Assembly: GCA_003222395.1 (NCBI GenBank)
Contig: QHWB01000063.1
Location: 1-50,228 of the forward strand
Direction: 5' to 3'
Source of the DNA: Acidobacteriota bacterium
GTDB taxonomy: Bacteria; Acidobacteriota; Vicinamibacteria; Vicinamibacterales; CAVVIG01
DNA: 50,228 nucleotides
The notes below the pieces were generated by a model. It worked only from the letters and a program-made list of their open reading frames with translations, made no database searches and was not told the origin of the DNA. The translations under genes were made by a program, and so were the position numbers. Below, one piece after another: positions 16,073 through 22,930 of this stretch. How positions within the stretch are numbered: the first letter of the stretch is position 1; each line of letters opens with the position of its first letter.

Positions 16073-17101
16073 ATGATGAAAGCCGCAACGTGTGTCGCGG
16101 CCGGCGCGCTCTTCGTCGCGCTGGCCGCGCAGACGCATTCGCCGCAGACGCACCGTCTCGAGGCGACGCCGTCGACCGTCGCGTACGGCTACTACTGGTC
16201 CGACGCGAAGCCGGCGCTGCGGATCGCATCGGGCGACATCATCGACGTCGACACGCTGCTGACGAACTCGCCGGTGGGACTCGCGCGGGCCGGCGTGCCC
16301 GACGACAAGATTCAGAGCTCGCTGAAGGCGATCGTCGGCGAGGTGACTGGCGATCGCCGCGGGCCGGGCGGGCATATCCTCACCGGTCCGGTGTACGTCG
16401 AGGGCGCCGAACCGGGCGACGTGCTCGAGGTGAAGATCGTCTCGATCGATCTCGCGATCGATTACGGCTACAACGGCTGCAACGGGTTCATCCCCGAGAA
16501 CTGCGATCGCACGGTCGGCATCAGGATCATCCCGCTCGACAGGAAGACGATGACCGCGCAGTACATGCCGGGCATCGTCGTGCCGATGAAGCCGTTCTTC
16601 GGCAGCATGGGGGTTGCGCCGGCGGCGCCGCTCGGCCGCGTCAGCAGCAATCCTCCGGGGCGGCACGCCGGCAACATGGACAACCGCGAGCTCGTCGCCG
16701 GGTCGACGCTCTACATTCCCGTGTTCGCTCCCGGAGCCCTCTTCGAGGTGGGCGATGGCCACGTCGCGCAGGGCGACGGCGAAGTCGATCAGACCGCCAT
16801 CGAGACGTCGCTGCGCGGGCGGCTGCAGCTCATCGTGCGCAAGGACATGAAGCTGACGTGGCCGCGCGCCGAGACGGCGACCGACTACATCACCATGGGA
16901 TTCGACGAGGATCTCAAAACGGCGACGACGATCGCGATCCAGGAGATGGTCGACTTTCTTGCCGTGGCCAAGCAGCTGACGAAGCATCAGGCGTATCAGG
17001 TCGTCAGCATTGCCGGGAACGTCGCGATCACGCAGCTGGTCGATCGGCCGAACGTCGGCGTCCACGTGCGGATGCCGAAGAGCGTCTTCAAGGGACGCTG
17101 A
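16073..17101 (+). CDS. Acetamidase/formamidase family protein, exported
   Basis: 342 residues. The first 22 residues form a signal peptide. The FmdA/AmdA core shows HTLTGPVYVEGAEPGDVLEV-type sequence (HILTGPVYVEG at about 103), DYGYNGCNGFIPENC, the PPGRHAGNMDNRELVAGSTL stretch near 203 and GDGHVAQGDGEVDQTAIE, which carries the catalytic and metal-linked acidic and histidine residues of the family. It releases ammonia from short amides. Several start codons lie in series (GTG 16070, ATG 16073, ATG 16076). Its 3' end overlaps the convergent peptidase gene by 14 bases. Confidence 0.9.
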   Translation: MMKAATCVAAGALFVALAAQTHSPQTHRLEATPSTVAYGYYWSDAKPALRIASGDIIDVDTLLTNSPVGLARAGVPDDKIQSSLKAIVGEVTGDRRGPGGHILTGPVYVEGAEPGDVLEVKIVSIDLAIDYGYNGCNGFIPENCDRTVGIRIIPLDRKTMTAQYMPGIVVPMKPFFGSMGVAPAAPLGRVSSNPPGRHAGNMDNRELVAGSTLYIPVFAPGALFEVGDGHVAQGDGEVDQTAIETSLRGRLQLIVRKDMKLTWPRAETATDYITMGFDEDLKTATTIAIQEMVDFLAVAKQLTKHQAYQVVSIAGNVAITQLVDRPNVGVHVRMPKSVFKGR

Positions 17102-19169
17102 TCCAGCGCTCGAACCATTCGAGATTCCGCTTCATCTGCTCGCGCTGCTGCATCGGCTCGCGCAGTACGTGGCCGCCGCGCGGGTAAATGTCGAATTCGA
17201 CGATCTTTCCCATCGACTTCAGCGTGCGGTAGAACTTCCACGCTCCGGCGATCGGCACGCGAGGATCCACTTCGCCGTGCTGGATCAGGAGCGGCGTCGT
17301 CACGCGGTCGGCGAACGTGATCGGCGAGTGCGCGGCGTACGACGCGCGGTTCTCCCACGGTCGCCCGAAATACTCGGCCATGAACTCGCCACCTTCGGAC
17401 AGGAAATAGTTGTCCGACAGATCGCTGAGGCTGGCGCCGGCTGAGGCCGCTTTGAATCGGCCCGTCTGAGTGACGATCCAGTTCGTCATGTATCCGCCAT
17501 AGGAAGCGCCCATCACGCCGAGCCGGTCCGGATCCGCGACGCCGTCGGCGACGAGCTTGTCGACGCCCGCCATGATGTCCCTGTAGTCGCCCTCGCCCCA
17601 TGCATTGACGATCATCCGCTGCCCCGCCTCGCCGTATCCCGCGCCGCCGCGCGGCATCGGGAACAGGACGCCGAATCCATCGGCCGCGAGCGTCGGCGTC
17701 GGATACGGATCGACCTGAGGAACGATGTGCATGAACTGCGGGAACAGGCCGAGCGTGAATCCGCCGCCGGGTCCGCCGTGGACGTACACGAGGAGCGGCA
17801 GCCGGCGACCGGCCGGAGCGTCGGGCGGCGTCAGCAGAAGACCCCAGATCTGCATGCCGTCGAAGGATCGCCATGCGATCGGCTTCAGATTGCCGACCAC
17901 GGCGTCTCGCAGCTCGGGATTGACATCGCTGATCGTCGTCGCGCGTCCGCTGGCGACGTCGAGCAGCTGGAGGTCGCCCATCGTACGCGCGTCGACGCTC
18001 TTGTACGCGAGCCGCCGACCATCGTTGCTGATGCCGATGTCGAACGCGACGAGTGGACCGTTGATGCGCTCGGCTCTGCCGTCCGCGACGGACACGCGGA
18101 CGATCGGCTGCTCGAACATGTGATCGGCGCGGGCGAAGGTGCCGTCGTTCGCTTCCAGATAAATCGATCGGCTGTCGCGCGCCCACACGAACTCGTTCAC
18201 CCAGGCGTCGTCGAGGCCGAAGACGCGCGGCGACCCTCCCGATGACGGCGCAATCGTCAGACTGCGCGGCGCCATGATCTCCGCACGGCCGTTCGTGGAG
18301 ATGAACGCGATCGCGCGGCCGTCGGGCGAATAGCGCGGTCCCGTGTTCATCCCGGGGCGATCGACGATCACGCGCGGCGCATCGTGGGGCGGCCCTTTCA
18401 GGGCCGCCGCATCGCCGCTCGCGTCGACGCCATAGATCTTCGTCGAGTACGCCGCCATGAAACCCGACTTGTCGGCCGCCGAGTACGCGATCTCGCGTCC
18501 GTTGGGCGACCACGACAGGCTGTCGACGTACTGCGTCGCGGGCGTCACGACGTCCGCCTGCCCTGAGCCGATTGCCTGAATCGCGATGCGCGTCGGACGG
18601 TCGGCCGCGTCGGCGCGGACGACGAACGACCGGTCCTGGCGCCGGCGCGCTTCGTCCGGCGCCATCGGATCGCGCGTGAGATACGCGAGGCGCTTGCCGT
18701 CGTGCGACCACTCGTATCCGAACACCCCCTCGGGTGCGTCGGTCAGCTGACGCGGTTCGCCGCCGGACACTGGAATCGCAACGACCTGCGGACGGCTGCC
18801 CACGAGTGCGATGACCGACACCATCGAGCCCTCGGGCGACCACTGGAGCCGCGGCGCCGGCGACGGGGTATTGAAGATGTGTACGGCCTCGGCGAGCCTT
18901 CGCGGCGGACCACCCGCGGCCGCCACCACGTAGAGCGCGGGGACGTGCTCGTTCTTCTCGAGCGACGGCGTCGAGACGACATACGCCACGCGCTCGCCGT
19001 CGGGCGCGATCCTGACATCCACGATCGAGCGCAGCGCCATCAAATCGTCGACGCCGAGACGTGCCTTGCCGGGCCGAAGCCTCTCGAGATTCTGAGGAGC
19101 GAGGATTGGACCGGAGTGCAGCGTCACCGCGGCGACCACGGTCACGGCTGCCGCGAGGTGCAGCTTCAT
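17088..19169 (-). CDS. Exported S9 family peptidase (prolyl-oligopeptidase type), copy 1
   Basis: 693 residues. A signal peptide (about 1-21) is followed by a WD40-like beta-propeller (about 40-420, repeated WSPDG/YSPDGRAIAFIS motifs) and an alpha/beta-hydrolase domain (about 430-693). Catalytic residues are S556 (GASYGGY), D635 (GEVDPRVP) and H667 (RGGHVLREP). It should cleave oligopeptides in the periplasm. A GTAG-type palindrome is read through in frame at 18384-18410 (AAALKGPPHD) within the propeller. It diverges from the Rho-N-like gene. Confidence 0.93.
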   Translation of the reverse strand: MKLHLAAAVTVVAAVTLHSGPILAPQNLERLRPGKARLGVDDLMALRSIVDVRIAPDGERVAYVVSTPSLEKNEHVPALYVVAAAGGPPRRLAEAVHIFNTPSPAPRLQWSPEGSMVSVIALVGSRPQVVAIPVSGGEPRQLTDAPEGVFGYEWSHDGKRLAYLTRDPMAPDEARRRQDRSFVVRADAADRPTRIAIQAIGSGQADVVTPATQYVDSLSWSPNGREIAYSAADKSGFMAAYSTKIYGVDASGDAAALKGPPHDAPRVIVDRPGMNTGPRYSPDGRAIAFISTNGRAEIMAPRSLTIAPSSGGSPRVFGLDDAWVNEFVWARDSRSIYLEANDGTFARADHMFEQPIVRVSVADGRAERINGPLVAFDIGISNDGRRLAYKSVDARTMGDLQLLDVASGRATTISDVNPELRDAVVGNLKPIAWRSFDGMQIWGLLLTPPDAPAGRRLPLLVYVHGGPGGGFTLGLFPQFMHIVPQVDPYPTPTLAADGFGVLFPMPRGGAGYGEAGQRMIVNAWGEGDYRDIMAGVDKLVADGVADPDRLGVMGASYGGYMTNWIVTQTGRFKAASAGASLSDLSDNYFLSEGGEFMAEYFGRPWENRASYAAHSPITFADRVTTPLLIQHGEVDPRVPIAGAWKFYRTLKSMGKIVEFDIYPRGGHVLREPMQQREQMKRNLEWFERWISVP
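18384..18410 (+). repeat. REP-type palindrome inside the S9 peptidase gene
   Basis: GTGGGGCGGCCCTTTCAG starts a hairpin with GGCGGCCCT pairing AGGGCCGCC around a short TTTC loop; the GTAG box has become GTGG. On the coding (minus) strand it encodes AAALKGPPH in a propeller loop without breaking the frame. Confidence 0.6.
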
Positions 19170-19258
19170 GCGTTTGCGGAAGTATACTGGCCGTTGCGAT
19201 AGGCAGGGACGGACCGGCGTGTCCGCCCCTCGGTTGTGTTCCTCGCCGGAGGTCAGCG

Positions 19259-19588
19259 ATGGCGTACACGTATCACGAGCTGAAAGAGAAGACGATTGAA
19301 GATCTGCGCGAAATCGCCAAGGGCGTCGAGAATCATGACGCCGTGCAGGGCTACTCGCAGATGAACAAGCAGCACCTGCTGCCGGCGCTGTGCAAGGCCC
19401 TCGGCATCGACACGCGCGAGCACCACGACGTCGTCGGGATCGACAAGGCCGCCATCAAGGCGAAGATGCGCGAGCTGAAGAAAAAACGGGCGGCCGCCAT
19501 CGAGGCCCACGATCACGACGAGCTGAAGAGCATCCGGCGCCACATGCACAGCCTGAACCGCCAGATTCGCGCGCACGTCGCGCCGTAG
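19259..19588 (+). CDS. Rho-N/SAP-like small nucleic-acid-binding protein
   Basis: 109 residues. Residues 1-50 (YTYHELKEKTIEDLREIAKG...QMNKQHLLPALCKALGI) resemble the helix-extended-helix of the Rho termination factor N-terminal/SAP fold. The rest is a charged helical hairpin (AAIKAKMRELKKKRAAAIEA, then KSIRRHMHSLNRQIRAHV). The ATG at 19259 follows CGGAGGTCAGCG, which decides the start. It is found across several phyla as a hypothetical protein. RNA or DNA binding is inferred from the fold; it is not Rho itself. Confidence 0.82.
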   Translation: MAYTYHELKEKTIEDLREIAKGVENHDAVQGYSQMNKQHLLPALCKALGIDTREHHDVVGIDKAAIKAKMRELKKKRAAAIEAHDHDELKSIRRHMHSLNRQIRAHVAP

Positions 19589-19602
19589 ACACATTACATT
19601 GC

Positions 19603-19745
19603 AGATTTCTGATTGTAGATTTCAGATTGATTGCAGATTTCAGATTGATCGCAGATTTCGGATTGATCGCATTCGGCAATCGACCGTCAGGAATCGCCAA
19701 TCAGAAATCAGCAATCAGAAATCAGCAATCTGAAATCAGAAATCT
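19603..19745. repeat. Heptamer-word island A: 143-bp inverted repeat
   Basis: The left arm is built from AGATTTC and AGATTGA words in 18-base units (19617-19634, 19635-19652, 19653-19670). The right arm is AATCAGA and AATCAGC words in perfect 7-base phase (19699-19745). The outer 12 bases AGATTTCTGATT (19603-19614) pair perfectly with AATCAGAAATCT (19734-19745), and GATTTCAGATTG (19618-19629) with CAATCTGAAATC (19726-19737). It fills the gap between the Rho-N-like and VOC genes and ends 14 bases before the VOC start, so it may affect VOC translation. It is much richer in A+T than its surroundings. Confidence 0.9.
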
Positions 19746-19758
19746 CAGGGAGTGTGAA

Positions 19759-20547
19759 ATGGCCGAACTCGATTCGCTGCCGCCGGGATCGTTCTGCTGG
19801 CCGGAGCTCGGGACGACCGATCCGAAAGCCGCCGCCGGCTTTTACCGAACGGTCTTCGGCTGGGACGTTGACGTACAGCCGATTGGCCCTACGGAGACCT
19901 ACTCGATGTTCAAGATGCGCGGCAGGGAAGTCGCCGCCGCCTACACGCTGCGGGATCAGGAACGTCAATACGGCGTGCCGCCGCACTGGAACACCTACGT
20001 CAGCGTCGAGAACGCCGACGCGGCGGCCAAGCGCGCGCAGGAGCTCGGCGGGAAGGTTCTCGCGCCGCCGTTCGACGTGATGGATGCAGGACGCATGGCC
20101 GTGCTGCAGGATCCCACGGGCGCCACGTTCCAGGTCTGGCAGGCCAAGCGCCACATCGGCACGAGGCTTCAGCGCGAGCCAGGCGCGCTGTGCTGGACCG
20201 AGCTCGCGACGCGCGACACACGCAAGGCCGAGACGTTCTATACGCAGCTGTTCGGATGGAACGCGAAGCTCGGCACCGACGGAGGAGTCGAGTACACCGA
20301 ATTCAGCGCAGGCGGATCGCCGAGCGGCGGGATGATGGCGATGCCGTCGCAGGTGCCGAGTCAGGTGCCGGCGCACTGGACGCCCTACTTTCAGGTGACC
20401 GATTGCGACGCGTCAGCGGCGAAGGCGACGTCGGCCGGCGGCAAGACGATCGTGCCGCCGACCGACATCCCGAAGGTCGGACGCTTTGCGATGATTCAGG
20501 ACCCGCAAGGCGCCATGTTCGCGATCTTCAAACCATCGAATACCTGA
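19759..20547 (+). CDS. Two-domain VOC (glyoxalase-fold) protein
   Basis: 262 residues made of two glyoxalase/VOC units. The first (about 8-130) starts PGSFCWPELGTTDPKAAAGF and ends with the signature VLQDPTGATFQVWQ. The second (about 140-260) starts PGALCWTELATRDTRKAETF and ends MIQDPQGAMFAIFKP. This pattern matches the two-domain family that includes actinobacterial proteins labelled as hydroxylase-like. The substrate is unknown. The start codon lies just after the island A inverted repeat. Its stop directly abuts the stop of the convergent EXORDIUM-like gene, with no base between. Confidence 0.9.
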   Translation: MAELDSLPPGSFCWPELGTTDPKAAAGFYRTVFGWDVDVQPIGPTETYSMFKMRGREVAAAYTLRDQERQYGVPPHWNTYVSVENADAAAKRAQELGGKVLAPPFDVMDAGRMAVLQDPTGATFQVWQAKRHIGTRLQREPGALCWTELATRDTRKAETFYTQLFGWNAKLGTDGGVEYTEFSAGGSPSGGMMAMPSQVPSQVPAHWTPYFQVTDCDASAAKATSAGGKTIVPPTDIPKVGRFAMIQDPQGAMFAIFKPSNT

Positions 20548-21528
20548 CTACTGCGGAACGACGCACCCGGGACCCGGATAGGTGGAGGTTCCACCGTTCG
20601 AGTATTCCGGCTGTACCCAGTAGTTGCCGCGCGTCATCTGATAGAGGTTGTGCCACGCGCACTTGTCGTCCGCCTCGTCGCCGGCGGCGTCGTACCACGC
20701 GTTCAGGTCCGGATCGGTGACTGCTTCGCGAATCTCGTGGCTGCTCACGATCGTCAGCATATCGGCGACGGCCTTGCCCGGCAGCGAGCACGCCGCGCAG
20801 TTCGTGTACGGGAACACGGCGTACTTGATGTCCTGTCCGTTGTACGCGAAATGACCGTGATAACCACAGAAGCTGGAGCACGACGCGCCGCCCTGCAGCG
20901 TGATGCGCATTCCCGCGGGGAAGTACATGCCGAAGATCGTGTTCGGGTCGGGCGTCACGACGCCGCTGTTGAACAGCGACGCGATGTAGTTCTTGACCTT
21001 CGTGTCGGAGAAGCTCGACTGCGCCGCGCGCGAATCGACGTAATCGCCGGCGAATGCCAGGACGGGCGAAATCGTGTCGGCCGCGCTGTACTGAGTGACG
21101 ATCGTATAGTCTGCGGCGGTATCGCTCTGGCTGTACGCGACGCCGTCCGAGAAGTGGGTGGCGAAGTCGGCGACCTGAGACCGCAGCGACGTCTGTCCCT
21201 GCGATCCGGCGCTGTTGGCCACGGTCGAATTCCAGTAGATCGCGAAGAATCCCGCGAACGGAATCTGGTGTCCACCGTGGTTGATCAGATTGCCGGAACC
21301 GTAGCTGGCCGGGTAGACATTCAGCGCGTTGCGAGGCGGCGCGTCGGTCGGCTGCGTGTCGTGGGGCGAGTGAATCGCCGCCGGCGCCGGCAGCACGTGA
21401 ATGGTCTCGCCCGTGTCAGAATGATCGATGAACGGATTGCCGTTACCCCTCGATTGGCCGAGCGTCACGCGGCTGCCGGCGAATGCGACGAAGGTTGCGA
21501 ATGATAGCGCGAACACGACACGTCTCAT
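20548..21528 (-). CDS. EXORDIUM-like exported protein (phosphate-induced protein 1 family)
   Basis: 326 residues with a signal peptide (about 1-24). The core carries GMYFPAGMRITL, CSSFCGYHGHF, IKYAVFPYTNCAACS and VSSHEIREAVTDP, the hallmarks of the plant EXORDIUM/phosphate-induced family also common in Acidobacteria. H264-E265 in SSHEIREAVTD recalls the HExxx...D arrangement of a metal site, and a DDKCAW motif follows. Plant members act in the cell wall; the bacterial role is unknown and catalysis is not shown. Confidence 0.82.
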   Translation of the reverse strand: MRRVVFALSFATFVAFAGSRVTLGQSRGNGNPFIDHSDTGETIHVLPAPAAIHSPHDTQPTDAPPRNALNVYPASYGSGNLINHGGHQIPFAGFFAIYWNSTVANSAGSQGQTSLRSQVADFATHFSDGVAYSQSDTAADYTIVTQYSAADTISPVLAFAGDYVDSRAAQSSFSDTKVKNYIASLFNSGVVTPDPNTIFGMYFPAGMRITLQGGASCSSFCGYHGHFAYNGQDIKYAVFPYTNCAACSLPGKAVADMLTIVSSHEIREAVTDPDLNAWYDAAGDEADDKCAWHNLYQMTRGNYWVQPEYSNGGTSTYPGPGCVVPQ

Positions 21529-21588
21529 GAAATCTCCTTCGGTTCACGGGGCGATGAACCCTCGCGATTATAAAAGTGGAGTCGCACG

Positions 21589-22239
21589 ATGCTCACGAGA
21601 AAACCGCTCACAATTCCGTCATCGGCTGACTCGTTGCCCGGACGCAGCGATCGCATGGCGATTACAGAAACGCATTTCGTGAACGGGAATCGGATCGCGC
21701 CGCCGTTTCCCGACGGACTGCGGCAGGTCGTGTTTGCGATGGGATGTTTCTGGGGCGCGGAGAGAAAATTCTGGAAGTTGAACGGCGTATACAGCACAGC
21801 CGTCGGCTATGCCGCGGGACACACGCCCAACCCGACCTACCGCGAAGTGTGCAGCGGCATGACAGGACATGCAGAAGTCGTCCTCGTCGTCTTCGATCCG
21901 AAGACGATCGGCTACGACGATCTGCTGAAGGTGTTCTGGGAGAATCACGATCCGACGCAGGGGATGCGCCAGGGCAACGACGTCGGGACGCAGTACCGCT
22001 CCGGCATTTATTACCACGACGACGAGCAGCGGCGCGCCGCCGAACGATCGCGCGATATGTTTCAGACGCAGCTCACCGCCGCCGGCTACGGCGTGATCAC
22101 GACAGAGATCCTGCCGGCGCCGGAGTTCTACTACGCCGAGGACTATCACCAGCAGTACCTCGCGAAGAACCCCGAAGGCTACTGCGGCCTCGGCGGCACG
22201 GGTGTGACCTGCCCGGTCGGCGTTGGAGCGAACGTGTGA
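21589..22239 (+). CDS. msrA: Peptide-methionine (S)-S-oxide reductase MsrA, cytosolic
   Basis: 216 residues, the long E. coli-like form with an N-terminal [11 protein letters not shown] arm. The catalytic cysteine is C53 in [20 protein letters not shown] and [20 protein letters not shown] complete the family signature, and the C-terminal CG...CP gives recycling cysteines. It reduces S-sulfoxides of methionine. The start at 21589 is preferred over M23 because the arm is a family feature. Its stop overlaps the GTG of the second MsrA (GTGA). Confidence 0.94.
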   Translation: MLTRKPLTIPSSADSLPGRSDRMAITETHFVNGNRIAPPFPDGLRQVVFAMGCFWGAERKFWKLNGVYSTAVGYAAGHTPNPTYREVCSGMTGHAEVVLVVFDPKTIGYDDLLKVFWENHDPTQGMRQGNDVGTQYRSGIYYHDDEQRRAAERSRDMFQTQLTAAGYGVITTEILPAPEFYYAEDYHQQYLAKNPEGYCGLGGTGVTCPVGVGANV

Positions 22240-22862
22240 GCGCCAAATATTTCTCCGCGTTCCTTGCGATATCTGCGTTCTGTACGATCGCGATCGCGGC
22301 GGCCGCGACGAAGCCCGCCGGCAGTCCTCCCGCGGGCATGCAGCAGGCAATCTTTGCCGGCGGCTGCTTCTGGAGCATGGAGCACGTCTTCGACGAGATT
22401 CCCGGCGTCCAGTCGGTGACGGTCGGATACACGGGTGGTTCGGCGAAGGGTCCGAGCTACGAGCAGGTCGAGACGGGCACGACCGGCCACGTCGAATCGG
22501 TCCTGGTCGTGTTCGATCCGGCCAGGGTCGGCTACGATGCGCTCCTCGACGCGTACTGGCACAACACCGACCCGAGCGATGGGGCCGGTCAGTTCTGCGA
22601 TACGGGACCCCAGTACCGTCCGATCATCTTCTATGGCGACGATGCGCAGCGGCTGCGCGCCGAAGCGTCGAAGCGCGCGCTCGAAGAGTCGCATCAGTTC
22701 AAGCGCGTCCTCACGCGCATCGAGCCGGCGTCGACGTTCTGGATCGCCGAGGACTACCACCAGCACTACTACAAGACCCATGCGGCCGCGTACACGATGT
22801 ATCGCATCGGCTGCCGCCGCGACGCCACGCTGCACGCGCTCTGGGGCACTTCGCATCCGTAG
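22236..22862 (+). CDS. Exported MsrA paralogue
   Basis: 208 residues: signal peptide 1-24 ([20 protein letters not shown]), then an MsrA domain with C44 in [28 protein letters not shown], and [14 protein letters not shown] near the end. It would repair methionine sulfoxide outside the cytoplasm. The GTG start overlaps the previous stop, so the two are translationally coupled. Only the catalytic Cys and the late RIGC resemble the recycling set of the other copy. The TAG stop lies inside a GTAG palindrome. Confidence 0.92.
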   Translation: MSAKYFSAFLAISAFCTIAIAAAATKPAGSPPAGMQQAIFAGGCFWSMEHVFDEIPGVQSVTVGYTGGSAKGPSYEQVETGTTGHVESVLVVFDPARVGYDALLDAYWHNTDPSDGAGQFCDTGPQYRPIIFYGDDAQRLRAEASKRALEESHQFKRVLTRIEPASTFWIAEDYHQHYYKTHAAAYTMYRIGCRRDATLHALWGTSHP

Positions 22863-22930
22863 CGCGAGGCTTTCAGCCGAGCGCTCAGGCAGTTGAGCGT
22901 TCCAGGCTCGCCTGAAGGGCTCGCCCTACC
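22859..22930. repeat. Pair of inverted GTAG/REP elements (BIME-like) between msrA and hrpB
   Basis: The left end GTAGCGCGAGGCTTTCAG (22859-22876) and the complement of the right end (GTAGGGCGAGCCCTTCAG, read from 22929) match at 15 of 18 positions. Each end has its own hairpin partner, CCGAGCGC on the left and CAGGCTCGCC on the right. The element begins in the msrA stop codon and ends one base before the hrpB GTG, filling the whole gap. Confidence 0.8.
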
